A stretch of DNA of 47,529 nucleotides from contig NZ_JAIUMR010000004.1 of NCBI RefSeq assembly GCF_022565475.1, forward strand, positions 1-47,529, given 5' to 3'. This document shows, piece by piece, positions 1 through 8,738 of this stretch (positions within the stretch are counted from its first letter, which is position 1; each line of letters begins with the position of its first letter). A program made the position numbers and the translations under genes. The DNA is from Aliidiomarina sp. (GTDB taxonomy: Bacteria > Pseudomonadota > Gammaproteobacteria > Enterobacterales > Alteromonadaceae). The notes under the pieces are model-generated. The model ran no database searches and had not been told where the DNA came from. It saw only the letters and a list, made by a program, of their open reading frames with translations.

Positions 1-1
1 A

Positions 2-58
2 TGGGGTACTTTAAACTACCGGAACGCCGCGAGGATAGATGTTATCCGAGGTGGGTGA
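2..58 (+). CDS. Possible 3' end of an upstream gene (partial)
   Basis: Frame 2 is open from the window edge to a TGA at 56-58 and would encode 18 C-terminal residues ending in DVIRGG. A strong terminator follows about 35 bases later, which is why a gene end is plausible here. The family is not recognised, and an open stretch this short can occur by chance. Confidence 0.2.
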   Translation, partial: WGTLNYRNAARIDVIRGG

Positions 59-93
59 AGCCGAAAACAAGGAAATACCCCCTTAAAAGAAAA

Positions 94-143
94 AATGCCA
101 GTCAGCTTAACTGACTGGCATTACTCCTTCGGGAGCCTTTTTT
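94..143. terminator. Two-hairpin, probably bidirectional intrinsic terminator
   Basis: The first hairpin has a perfect 11-12 bp stem at 94-105 and 111-122 around a CTTAA loop. On the - strand it is followed by a T-rich run, seen on + as the A-tract at 86-95. The second hairpin (CTCC-TTCG-GGAG, 124-135) is followed by CC and six T (138-143), a canonical + strand terminator. Together they would stop transcription entering from the left and shield it from the right. Confidence 0.75.
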
Positions 144-186
144 GTTGCCTGCTCGTTGGGTGCCGAGGTTGCAGCGGCTTTTGCGT

Positions 187-387
187 TTGGTCCTCGCTTT
201 GGCCAAACGAGCCACGGTTGAATATCGCTTCCGCGCTAAGCCGAGGCGCACCTGAGGATCGCTCAAGTACATCCGTGTATCGCTATGGCGTCGCCATCCA
301 TGGCGACGACATTCCTCAGGCGCGCCTCGGCTCATCGCTTGCGCGATATTGCCGGCGTTGCATGTTAGGCCAAAGCAAGCACCTTCC
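187..387. repeat. Large imperfect inverted repeat, about 200 bp
   Basis: The two halves are reverse complements over roughly 75-80 bp with mismatches. GCTTTGGCC at 196-204 pairs with 368-376, GCCGAGGCGC at 240-249 pairs with 322-331, and CCTGAGGA at 251-258 pairs with 313-320. A nested perfect hairpin (TCGCCAT/ATGGCGA) lies at 291-306. Both strands are open in some frames, but only because the element is palindromic. It could be a MITE-like or BIME/REP-like repeat. An integron attC site was considered and is not well supported. The rest of 144-481 holds nothing else I can identify. Confidence 0.6.
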
Positions 388-481
388 CCTCTCGCGCCCG
401 TTCCCAAAGCGGAGCTAAAGTCGACCATGGCAACCCTCGGAAGCCAGTTCTCGCAGCGGAGCTTGCCGCTCAAGGCGTGGC

Positions 482-1258
482 ATGCTAAAAAGAGTGCTCT
501 TCGGCTGTAGAAAAATAATAAAAATGCGCGCTAAAGCTTGGAATGTTCGAAAAGTACATCGTTGGTTAACACTGTTGTTCGGTTTACAGCTCATTATTTG
601 GGCTGTGACTGGGGCATTTATGGTGTTAATGCAATTGCCGTATATTCATGGTAATCACTTGGTTCAAGAGGCAGACCGGCCGCTTGAAGATTTTTCTGTG
701 GCTGCTCGTTTTCAGGATGTTGTGGCTACTTATCCTGCGGCGACGAATGTCTTATTAGTAAATCGCTTTATTCATGATCGCTTTCAGCACGTCTTTCAGG
801 TCACCACCGAAAGCGATAAATTTCTGCTTGAGCCGGATAGTTTAGAGTTGGTTGAGCTGAATGAACTCGATATTCAAGCGCTCGCTCATCTTTACTACCG
901 GCCGATCGATGGTCAAGAGCCGCACTTGCTGGCGGTTGATTTGTTAACGCAAGAAGCCCCTTCGGAGTTGAATCCGAGGCATTTACCGGTTTGGCGGGTG
1001 GATTTTGGCGACCGCCGTCAAACTTCGTTATACCTGAGTGCGCAGACCGGTGAATTGGTCACTAAACGGCACCGCGCTTGGCGTTGGTTTGATATTGCTT
1101 GGATGCTCCACATTATGGATTATCAAGAACGTCAGAATATCAGTACGCCTTGGATTTTATTCTTTACGGTTTCAACGTTTTTGATTGTCCTGAGCGGTGG
1201 CTATCTATTAATTCGACATTTCTTGATTCGAAAGTGGAGGATGCGATGGAAGCGGTAA
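482..1258 (+). CDS. PepSY-type transmembrane protein (first of a pair)
   Basis: An inner-membrane protein of the PepSY-associated TM type, 258 residues. A hydrophobic helix follows the KVHRWL motif near residues 25-50, a periplasmic segment occupies about 55-215, and a second helix lies near 222-247, followed by a basic tail. This helix - soluble region - helix layout, with the HxW/HRW start and the WMLHIMDY motif before the last helix, is typical of the family. Some family members sit in iron or flavin reductase systems, but no partner of that kind is visible here. ATG at 482 has AAGG six bases upstream; ATG at 524 is an alternative that puts the basic MRAKAWNVRKVHRW directly before the helix. 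The gene overlaps the next by 13 bases. Exact function unknown. Confidence 0.75.
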   Translation: MLKRVLFGCRKIIKMRAKAWNVRKVHRWLTLLFGLQLIIWAVTGAFMVLMQLPYIHGNHLVQEADRPLEDFSVAARFQDVVATYPAATNVLLVNRFIHDRFQHVFQVTTESDKFLLEPDSLELVELNELDIQALAHLYYRPIDGQEPHLLAVDLLTQEAPSELNPRHLPVWRVDFGDRRQTSLYLSAQTGELVTKRHRAWRWFDIAWMLHIMDYQERQNISTPWILFFTVSTFLIVLSGGYLLIRHFLIRKWRMRWKR

Positions 1259-2091
1259 ACTCATCAGCACCGGACGTTTCGAAGCTTGAGTCGAATAGAA
1301 ACGGGCAAGGAAAAAGGCTTGCGAAGCGCCGTTTACGTAAACAAATGAAAGGGTTGCCGAAGCCTTGTGGTGTGAAAACGTCCATGCTTGTGCGTATTCA
1401 TCGCTCGTTAGCCGTTATTTTATGTATTCAACTGCTGATTTGGGTCGTCTCCGGCTTTTATTTTAGTTGGCAGGGTCGTGAGGCTTTGTCGGCAACGCAG
1501 TATCAACAGTCAATTCCGGTTGAAGCACTACCAAAGGTGGCATTGCAGCTACCGCTCGATCGTCTTGAACGGTTGCAGTCTGTCCGCTCAATTGAGTTGC
1601 GTGCTGTCGATGGTCTTGCACAATTTAAAATTGAACATGACGTGGCTCATGGCGCAGACCATTTGCATCGCTCGCAGTTATGGTTTGATGCAACGAGCGG
1701 CCGACCTTGGTTTACTTCAACGGTCACGGCGCAGCGTCTAGCGGTTCAGTCCTACGCGGGCCCAGGTTTATTTGGTGGTATAGAGCAAGTAAGTCAGGCT
1801 TATGAATTACCGACCTCACAAGGACGAAATTTTCGTGTGAACTTCCAAGACGAGTTGAATACTCGAGTATATATTAACGAAGCGAGTGGCGACGTTATGG
1901 GGCACCGTAATGATCCGTGGGTCATTGCAGACTGGATGTATCGGCTTCATTTTATGGATTACAGTGGTGCACGTAATTTCAATAATGTTCTTATTATTAC
2001 ACTTGGCTTGCTGTGCTTGTGGTTTGTCTTAAGTGGTGTGTTGCTGTTAGTGCGCATTTGGCAGCAGGGCGGATTTGTTGTGCGGCGCTGA
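1246..2091 (+). CDS. PepSY-type transmembrane protein (second of a pair)
   Basis: A 281-residue membrane protein similar in plan to its neighbour. A basic cytoplasmic N-terminus of about 45 residues precedes VRIHRSLAVILCIQLLIWVVSG (first helix), then a large extracytoplasmic part, the motif YRLHFMDY, and a final helix near 250-272. ATG at 1246 is chosen because GGAGG lies five bases upstream; the open frame extends further up but there overlaps the first gene extensively. The 13-base overlap implies translational coupling. The matching HRWL/HRSL and LHIMDY/LHFMDY motifs suggest tandem duplication and divergence, possibly acting as a heterodimer. Substrate unknown. Confidence 0.75.
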   Translation: MEAVNSSAPDVSKLESNRNGQGKRLAKRRLRKQMKGLPKPCGVKTSMLVRIHRSLAVILCIQLLIWVVSGFYFSWQGREALSATQYQQSIPVEALPKVALQLPLDRLERLQSVRSIELRAVDGLAQFKIEHDVAHGADHLHRSQLWFDATSGRPWFTSTVTAQRLAVQSYAGPGLFGGIEQVSQAYELPTSQGRNFRVNFQDELNTRVYINEASGDVMGHRNDPWVIADWMYRLHFMDYSGARNFNNVLIITLGLLCLWFVLSGVLLLVRIWQQGGFVVRR

Positions 2092-2216
2092 TTACCGTAC
2101 AATACGCGGCATTCTTGTTGCCGAGTGTTGTGACAAATAAAACGCAGTGGTTAGCGCTGTAAACATGAATATGACGAGCGCAGTGGTGTTCGTCGAGATG
2201 AACGAGGGAGAACGGC

Positions 2217-3815
2217 ATGGCCGCTGCTCAGAACCAAAATAATAACTCTTCGAACAATTTAAATAAGCGCGGTTGGTTTACCCGTTTTCTAGACACTGTC
2301 GAATGGCTTGGGAATTTATTACCTCATCCGGTTACCTTATTCGCTCTCTTTGCACTTTTGGTTGTGTTTGCCAGTGGCCTTGCTGCGTTTTTTGGTGTCA
2401 GTGCAGCTGACCCACGCCCGGGGCAAGAAGGCGTTATTATTACCGTGAATAGCTTGCTCAGTGGTGACGGTATCCGCTGGATGGTCTCGAACTTGGTGAC
2501 CAACTTTACCGGTTTTGCGCCTCTAGGTACTGTTCTCGTCGCGATTTTGGGTGTTGGTGTTGCCGAACGCTCGGGGATGTTGTCAGCTTTAATGCGTGGC
2601 ATGGTCATGGGGGCGTCGCCACGAATGGTCACGATCGTGGTTGTGTTTGCTGGGGTTATCTCTAATACCGCCTCAGAGCTTGGCTACGTGGTTTTAGTGC
2701 CACTCGCTGCGATGATCTTCCACTCTTTAGGTCGCCATCCATTAGCGGGTCTTGCAGCCGCATTTGCTGGGGTGTCGGCGGGCTATAGTGCAAACCTATT
2801 TATCGGCACGGTGGATCCGCTGTTGGCCGGTTTTACCACGGAAGCGGCACAATTATTGGATTCAGATTATGTAGTCGGACCGGAAGCAAACTGGTTCTTC
2901 ATGATCGTCAGTACCTTCTTGATTGCTGCGTTAGGTGCATTTGTTACCGAAAAAATTGTTGAACCTAAACTGGGTAAATATAACCCGTCGGAAGCAGACC
3001 CTGATTATGAAGATGACGGTAGCGTTAAGATGGAAAAGCTCAACCCTCAAGAGAAGCTGGGTTTGAAGCTCGCTGGCCTGACATTTTTAGGATTGGCCGC
3101 ACTGTTGGCGTTAACTATCGTTCCTGAATGGGGCATTTTGCGTAATCAAGAAACGGGCGGTGTTGCTCGCTCGCCGTTCCTCAACGGTATTGTGGTGTAT
3201 ATCTTTATCACGTTCGCAATCCCCGGTTATGTCTATGGTTACGTGACACGCACCATGCGTAGTGACGTTGACGTTATTCACGCGATGTCAAAAACCATGA
3301 GTAGCATGGGGCTATATATTGTTTTAGTCTTCTTCGCGGCGCAGTTTGTTGCCTTCTTCGGCTGGACCAACTTCGGTACCATTATGGCGGTGAAAGGTGC
3401 AGCCTTCTTAGAAGCGATTAATCTCACCGGACCGATGGTCTTTGTCTTCTTTATTATGATGTGTGCATTTGTGAACTTGATGCTGGGTTCCGCCTCGGCG
3501 CAGTGGGCAATTACTGCACCCATCTTCGTGCCAATGCTAATGTTGATTGGCTACGCACCAGAATTAGTTCAAGCGGCCTATCGGATTGGTGACTCGGTGA
3601 CCAATATCATTACGCCAATGATGAGTTACTTTGGATTGATTTTAGCGGTCGCGGCGAGGTATAAGAAAGATATTGGTATTGGCACATTGATTTCCGTCAT
3701 GCTGCCCTACACCATCGTCTTCTTCGTCGGTTGGGTTACCCTATTCTATATTTGGGTATTCGCAGCTGGATTGCCGGTTGGGCCGGGAGCTGCAACCTAT
3801 TATGAGCTCGGCTAA
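2217..3815 (+). CDS. AbgT-family transporter
   Basis: A 532-residue integral inner-membrane protein matching the AbgT family (E. coli AbgT for p-aminobenzoyl-glutamate uptake; gonococcal MtrF for antimetabolite efflux). The N-terminal motif WLGNLLPHPVTLFAL, the run SNTASELGYVVLVPLAA near 145-160, and the late motif SAQWAITAPIFVPMLM near 428-443 are characteristic, with many hydrophobic helices and a charged cytoplasmic loop near 255-280. Length is as expected. The start has a strong GAGGGAGAA Shine-Dalgarno. No abgA/abgB hydrolase genes are adjacent, so direction and substrate cannot be assigned. Confidence 0.9.
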   Translation: MAAAQNQNNNSSNNLNKRGWFTRFLDTVEWLGNLLPHPVTLFALFALLVVFASGLAAFFGVSAADPRPGQEGVIITVNSLLSGDGIRWMVSNLVTNFTGFAPLGTVLVAILGVGVAERSGMLSALMRGMVMGASPRMVTIVVVFAGVISNTASELGYVVLVPLAAMIFHSLGRHPLAGLAAAFAGVSAGYSANLFIGTVDPLLAGFTTEAAQLLDSDYVVGPEANWFFMIVSTFLIAALGAFVTEKIVEPKLGKYNPSEADPDYEDDGSVKMEKLNPQEKLGLKLAGLTFLGLAALLALTIVPEWGILRNQETGGVARSPFLNGIVVYIFITFAIPGYVYGYVTRTMRSDVDVIHAMSKTMSSMGLYIVLVFFAAQFVAFFGWTNFGTIMAVKGAAFLEAINLTGPMVFVFFIMMCAFVNLMLGSASAQWAITAPIFVPMLMLIGYAPELVQAAYRIGDSVTNIITPMMSYFGLILAVAARYKKDIGIGTLISVMLPYTIVFFVGWVTLFYIWVFAAGLPVGPGAATYYELG

Positions 3816-3878
3816 AACCAAGCTAAATTCGCAGGGAAACGCGTAGTATTCACTTAAACGAGAAGCTGAATCGAGCGA

Positions 3879-4751
3879 ATGCGTTTATATAATCGAATGA
3901 ACCGAAATGCTGGCACTGTTGCACGGTGTCAGTCAAGTTTCCTGAAAACGCTCATTGTTGTGGGCGTTTTCAACGTCTTATTTATATTTTTTTCTTCTGA
4001 ATCACATGCCAACAACGCTGCCATTGAGGCTGATTCCGAGCGAGAGCTTATTCTCATTGCCGCATATGATTATGCGCCCTATTTTATCTCTGGCAGTGAC
4101 GAACATTTTCTCGGCCAATTGGTGACTAACCTGAATGCGCTGCAAACACGGTATCGTTTTGAAATTCGTGAGGTCCGGCCGCATGACCGTTATGCAGCTT
4201 TAGGGCCCGACGGTTGTTGTGACCTCATGTTCTTTGAGTCGGAGAATTGGGGGTGGAAAACTTCTGGATATAGCTATGCAGCGACGCCCGGGATTTTAAA
4301 AGGTTGTGATCGTTTGTACTCGATGCAAAACGACTACTGGGAGCCAAAAGAAACGGACCGCATTGGTGGTGTGGTTGGCTATCACTATCAGCTGACGAAT
4401 ATGAACACCGATATTTTGTATTCCGAAATCGAACACAAGATGTATCGCGCGAATAATCAGTTGACGTTATTAAACATGCTGCGCCATGGTCGCATTCAAT
4501 TTGCGATGCTAAGTGAAGAGTTTGTTCATTGGATGGCTGCGGAAGCGCCAGAGACTGTTGCCGGTCTGTATGCCTCGCCTGAGCATAAAGAAGTGTACGA
4601 AACGCAAATTATTCTCTCGAATCATAGTGCATTAGATCAGCGCCAATTTTTCCGTGATCTCGAACGACTTGCAGCACAGCCTGAAATCAAAGCGCAAATT
4701 AAGCGCTATCAATTACAGCTGACGTCATTTTCATCAGTGATAGACCGATAA
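3879..4751 (+). CDS. Periplasmic solute-binding protein-like (SBP family 3 type)
   Basis: A 290-residue secreted protein. A basic N-terminus is followed by a hydrophobic segment (about residues 24-40) ending in SHANNA, consistent with a signal peptide cut near residue 45. The mature part starts with a strand and YDYAPYF, like the substrate-binding fold used for amino acids, and keeps the AMLSEEF segment of lobe 2. No ABC permease is adjacent, so it may be a stand-alone sensor or enzyme-like relative rather than a transporter component. Its 3' end overlaps the convergent glutaminase gene by 18 bases. Starts at 3879 and 3897 are both possible; neither has a strong Shine-Dalgarno. Confidence 0.6.
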   Translation: MRLYNRMNRNAGTVARCQSSFLKTLIVVGVFNVLFIFFSSESHANNAAIEADSERELILIAAYDYAPYFISGSDEHFLGQLVTNLNALQTRYRFEIREVRPHDRYAALGPDGCCDLMFFESENWGWKTSGYSYAATPGILKGCDRLYSMQNDYWEPKETDRIGGVVGYHYQLTNMNTDILYSEIEHKMYRANNQLTLLNMLRHGRIQFAMLSEEFVHWMAAEAPETVAGLYASPEHKEVYETQIILSNHSALDQRQFFRDLERLAAQPEIKAQIKRYQLQLTSFSSVIDR

Positions 4752-5675
4752 TCCCAAACGTTGAGCAAACTCGGTAATCATGTTGACGGCGCGAGCGGGG
4801 TTGCCAAAGCGATTGAGCGGCGGACTCCAAGCGCAAATCACACCATAATCTGGAACAACGGCGACGATACCACCGCCGACCCCACTTTTGGCGGGTAAAC
4901 CGACCGTAAAAGCGAATTCGCCTGATTGATCGTACATGCCACTCGTGGAAAGTAGTGCATTGAGTCGATGAGCTGAGCGAGCGTCACAGATACGCTCGTT
5001 AGTGCCCGGTTGTACGCCTTTATTGGCGAGGAAACTTAAGCTTCTGGCAAGGTCGACACAACTCATACTCACCGCACATTGAAAGAAATAATGGTCAAGT
5101 ACGTCTGGCACTTCGGACTCGATATTGCCGAAGCTCTTCATCAGATAAGCAAGTGCTGCATTGCGGTTACCGTGCTGCTTTTCTGACTCCCATACCCGAT
5201 GATCTGCACTAATTGATTCTTTACCGGCGAGATGTCGAACGTACTGGACAAATGCCGTTTTGCTTGATGAATAGCGGCTGGTCAATACATCGGCGATAAC
5301 CAAAGCGCCGGCATTGATAAAGGGATTGCGTGGAATACCGTGTTCCCATTCCAATTGCACGATGGAATTAAATGCCTGACCCGACGGCTCCATGCGCACG
5401 CGCTCCCACAGGGTGTCATCGGTGCGAGCCATGGCGAGGGCTAAACCAAAGATTTTCGAAATGCTTTGAATCGAGAAGGGTATCGTTGCATCACCGGCCG
5501 TATGAACACTGCCGTCAAGTTCAACGACGGCAATGCCCAGGCAGGAGGGGTCAACCTCAGCTAAGGCCGGAATGTAGTCTGCTACTTGCCCACCAATCGG
5601 TGCTTGACGGGCTTCCTCGACAAGTTCTTCGAGCAGGGAGGAGCAGTTTTTCGGTTGCTTTGGGGTACCTTCCAT
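4734..5675 (-). CDS. glsA: Glutaminase A
   Basis: Hydrolyses L-glutamine to glutamate and ammonia in the cytoplasm. The 313 residues match the serine-dependent glutaminase family, which has a beta-lactamase-like fold. The catalytic SxxK motif is in QSISK (S71, K74), NPFINAGAL lies near 117-125, ESEKQHGNRNAALAY near 163-177, and the C-terminal VGLPAKSGVGGGI motif is present. The family is usually about 305-310 residues, so the gene is complete. It starts 18 bases after the uvrA stop on the same strand and is probably a distal gene of that transcript. Its 3' end overlaps the binding-protein gene on the other strand by 18 bases. Confidence 0.92.
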   Translation of the reverse strand: MEGTPKQPKNCSSLLEELVEEARQAPIGGQVADYIPALAEVDPSCLGIAVVELDGSVHTAGDATIPFSIQSISKIFGLALAMARTDDTLWERVRMEPSGQAFNSIVQLEWEHGIPRNPFINAGALVIADVLTSRYSSSKTAFVQYVRHLAGKESISADHRVWESEKQHGNRNAALAYLMKSFGNIESEVPDVLDHYFFQCAVSMSCVDLARSLSFLANKGVQPGTNERICDARSAHRLNALLSTSGMYDQSGEFAFTVGLPAKSGVGGGIVAVVPDYGVICAWSPPLNRFGNPARAVNMITEFAQRLGLSVYH

Positions 5676-5693
5676 GCAGCGCTCTCGTTATTG

Positions 5694-8528
5694 TTAGGTT
5701 TTGGCTTTTAACATCGGCCGTAAAAATCGACCGGTATGCGAAGGCTCGTACTCACATAAATCTTCTGGTGATCCAGCGAATAGGATTTCACCTCCTCCGC
5801 TACCGCCCTCTGGACCTAAATCAACGATCCAGTCCGCCGTTTTAATGACATCGAGGTTGTGCTCAATAATGACCACGGTGTTGCCATGGTCACGCAAACG
5901 ATGGAGCACCGTCAATAGCTGTTGAATATCATGAAAATGTAAGCCAGTTGTCGGTTCGTCCAAGATATACAAGGTCTTGCCAGTGTCACGCTTCGACAGC
6001 TCTCGAGCTAGTTTGACGCGCTGTGCTTCGCCGCCAGATAAGGTCGTGGCCGATTGGCCGAGACGAATATAAGACAGGCCAACGTCAATCAATGTTTGCA
6101 GCTTGCGGGCGATTGCTGGTACTGCATCAAAAAACTCCCGCGCATCTTCGACGGTGAGGTCGAGCACTTCGTGAATCGACTTTCCCTTGTACTGAATTTC
6201 CAAAGTCTCGCGATTATAGCGTTTACCTTTACACATATCACAAGGCACATAGACGTCAGGCAAAAAGTGCATTTCGACTTTAATGACGCCGTCTCCTTGA
6301 CAGGCTTCACAACGGCCACCTTTGACATTGAAACTAAAGCGACCGACTTTGTAACCACGTGCCCGCGACTCCGGCACACCAGCAAAGAGTTCGCGAATCG
6401 GTGTGAAAATCCCGGTATAGGTCGCCGGATTCGAGCGCGGTGTTCGACCAATTGGGCTTTGATCGATATCGACCACTTTATCGAGATGCTGTAAGCCGTC
6501 GATACTTTGATAAGGGGCCACTGTTGTGGTCGTTGCACCGTTCAATTCTCGGTGTGCAAGTGGAAAGAGGGTGTCATTGACTAAGGTTGATTTACCCGAA
6601 CCGGACACACCAGTGACGCACGTCATTAAACCAATGGGTACCCGCAGATCAACCGTTTTTAGATTATTCCCTGTAGCCCCTTTCAGTTCAAGCCAGTGCT
6701 TGCCCGGCTTATTCCGCTTTTTCGGAATTGCGATCGCTTTACGTCCCGACAGGTAGTCTGCGGTAAGTGAGTCCTCACACTTAATGATGTCGTCGTAGGT
6801 ACCTTGAGCGATAATCTGACCACCATGAACACCAGCTCCTGGGCCAATATCAATGACATGATCCGCAGCGCGAATAGCGTCTTCGTCGTGTTCAACAACC
6901 AAGACGGTATTCCCGAGATCGCGCAAATCGCACAGTGTTTTCAGCAAGCGCTCATTGTCGCGTTGGTGCAGACCAATCGAAGGCTCATCAAGGACATACA
7001 TGACGCCGACTAAACCAGCACCGATCTGGCTTGCGAGGCGAATCCGTTGCGCTTCACCACCAGATAAGGTTTCTGCGCTGCGAGATAAATTCAGATAATT
7101 CAAGCCAACGTTGACCAAGAAACTGAGTCGGTCATTGATTTCTTTCAAAATCTTCTCGGCGATTTTCGCCCGCTGACCAGCCAGCTCAATTGTTTGAAAG
7201 AAGTTCAGTGCGTCGCCGATGGAAAGCTCGACAATCTCTGGCAACGTCGTGTCATTCACGTATACATGGCGTGCCTCGGTGCGCAAGCGCGCACCACCGC
7301 AGCTGCGACATGGTTTGGTTGCTAAATACTTGGCAAGGTCTTCACGTACCGCTTGTGAATCTGTTTCGCGATAGCGCCGTTGCATGTTTGGAATGATCCC
7401 TTCGAACGGATGCTTGCGAACAACCGTGTCGCCGCGATCGTTGACATAGGTAAAGCGAACTTCTTGATGACCGGAGCCATGGAGTATTAACTCACGAACG
7501 TCTTCTGGAAGTTCTGCAAACGGGGCATTGAGGTCGAACTCAAATTGCTTCGCTAACGAGCGCAGCATTTGGTAGTAATAAAAATTGCGCTTGTCCCAGC
7601 CGCGGATCGCGCCACCGGTCAAACTTAATTCAGGGTTGCCGACCAATTTCTCAGCATCAAAATACTGCTCTACACCCAATCCGTCGCAGCTGGTGCAGGC
7701 TCCAGCCGGGTTATTGAAGGAAAACAGGCGAGGTTCAAGCTCTTGCATGCTGTAGCCACAATGCGGACAAGCAAAGTTTGCCGAGAACAGCATCGGCTCA
7801 AGTTCGCTGTCGCTGTCCATGGCCACCACGAGTGCGGTTCCTTGCGACAGCTCAAGTGCCGTTTCAAACGACTCGGCTAAACGTTGTTCGAGGCCTTCAC
7901 GTACTTTCAAGCGATCAACAACGACCTCGATATCATGCTTTTTCTGCAACTCGAGTGTCGGTGGATCGCTTAAATCACATATTTCGCCGTCGATTCGTGC
8001 GCGCAAATAGCCTTGGTGACTCAAGCTCTCGAGAATTTTTTGATGCTCACCTTTACGACCTTTGACCACGGGCGCAAGCAACATGATTTTGCTGCCTTCA
8101 GGTAAGGCAATAACCTGATCGACCATCTGCGATATGGTTTGCGCGGCAAGCGTTACTTGGTGTTCAGGACAACGCGGCTCGCCGATACGCGCGAACATAA
8201 GACGCAAATAATCATAGATTTCAGTGATGGTACCGACCGTTGAGCGTGGGTTGTGCGAGGTCGATTTTTGTTCAATAGAAATGGCCGGTGAAAGGCCTTC
8301 GATGGAGTCAACGTCCGGCTTTTCCATGAGGCTTAAAAACTGACGAGCATAAGCAGATAAAGACTCGACGTACCGACGTTGGCCTTCCGCGTACAAGGTA
8401 TCAAATGCTAGCGAGGACTTACCTGATCCCGACAAGCCAGTAATCACTACTAACTTGTCACGCGGAATTTCCAGATTAATATTTTTCAAATTATGGGTGC
8501 GGGCACCGCGTACTTCGATTTTATCCAT
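5694..8528 (-). CDS. uvrA: Excinuclease ABC subunit A
   Basis: DNA damage recognition ATPase of nucleotide excision repair, acting with UvrB and UvrC. The 944 residues carry two ABC modules: the first Walker A (GLSGSGKSS) at 31-39, a first zinc module with CPHC and CTSC near 253-280, a first signature [12 protein letters not shown], a second Walker A (GVSGSGKST) near 640, a second zinc module (CEAC ... CDMC) near 740-765, and a second [15 protein letters not shown] at 8528 is chosen over the upstream codon at 8552 because it gives the canonical [14 protein letters not shown] start and has AAAGGA five bases upstream. No canonical LexA box was found in its 210-base upstream region. Confidence 0.97.
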   Translation of the reverse strand: MDKIEVRGARTHNLKNINLEIPRDKLVVITGLSGSGKSSLAFDTLYAEGQRRYVESLSAYARQFLSLMEKPDVDSIEGLSPAISIEQKSTSHNPRSTVGTITEIYDYLRLMFARIGEPRCPEHQVTLAAQTISQMVDQVIALPEGSKIMLLAPVVKGRKGEHQKILESLSHQGYLRARIDGEICDLSDPPTLELQKKHDIEVVVDRLKVREGLEQRLAESFETALELSQGTALVVAMDSDSELEPMLFSANFACPHCGYSMQELEPRLFSFNNPAGACTSCDGLGVEQYFDAEKLVGNPELSLTGGAIRGWDKRNFYYYQMLRSLAKQFEFDLNAPFAELPEDVRELILHGSGHQEVRFTYVNDRGDTVVRKHPFEGIIPNMQRRYRETDSQAVREDLAKYLATKPCRSCGGARLRTEARHVYVNDTTLPEIVELSIGDALNFFQTIELAGQRAKIAEKILKEINDRLSFLVNVGLNYLNLSRSAETLSGGEAQRIRLASQIGAGLVGVMYVLDEPSIGLHQRDNERLLKTLCDLRDLGNTVLVVEHDEDAIRAADHVIDIGPGAGVHGGQIIAQGTYDDIIKCEDSLTADYLSGRKAIAIPKKRNKPGKHWLELKGATGNNLKTVDLRVPIGLMTCVTGVSGSGKSTLVNDTLFPLAHRELNGATTTTVAPYQSIDGLQHLDKVVDIDQSPIGRTPRSNPATYTGIFTPIRELFAGVPESRARGYKVGRFSFNVKGGRCEACQGDGVIKVEMHFLPDVYVPCDMCKGKRYNRETLEIQYKGKSIHEVLDLTVEDAREFFDAVPAIARKLQTLIDVGLSYIRLGQSATTLSGGEAQRVKLARELSKRDTGKTLYILDEPTTGLHFHDIQQLLTVLHRLRDHGNTVVIIEHNLDVIKTADWIVDLGPEGGSGGGEILFAGSPEDLCEYEPSHTGRFLRPMLKAKT

Positions 8529-8673
8529 AATGTCCTTTACGACTTGGAGCAAAGATGAGTTTCGGAGCGTTTTCTAACGCGCTGCAATCACTGGCGCAAA
8601 AATCAATCGCCCATTATGACACAAAAGTAGGGGAAGCTTGAAGTTCACCTCGCAGACAATACGGATGCGATGC

Positions 8674-8701
8674 TTACACTGGACCCGATTTCTGCTAGAC
8701 T
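8674..8701 (+). promoter_or_regulatory. Candidate sigma-70 promoter for the MFS-ssb genes
   Basis: TTACAC (8674-8679) and TAGACT (8696-8701) are separated by 16 bases and lie 37 bases before the MFS start codon. The match is by eye only. Confidence 0.4.
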
Positions 8702-8738
8702 TGCCTGCAATTTTTATCGTGTGAGTAGTTGAGCGACC

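Noticed and set aside
1-93. Possible small RNA before the first terminator
   Set aside because: Compared by memory with the ends of RNase P, tmRNA, 6S and SRP RNAs; none matched convincingly.
196-376. Integron attC site in the large inverted repeat
   Set aside because: A GTTAGGC box occurs at 364-370, but the left counterpart (GCCAAAC) does not fit the consensus, the element is longer than usual and there is no cassette array or integrase.
95-473. Open frames on both strands across the inverted repeat (107 and 123 codons)
   Set aside because: They run through the terminator or palindrome, have arginine/cysteine-rich composition, no ribosome site and no family resemblance.
5372-5845. 157-codon open frame antisense to glsA and uvrA ends
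   Set aside because: Shadow of two well-supported genes, with no recognisable motifs.
6054-6538. Overlapping open frames of nearly 150 codons on both strands within uvrA
   Set aside because: They lie within a conserved UvrA region on other frames and look like codon-bias shadows.
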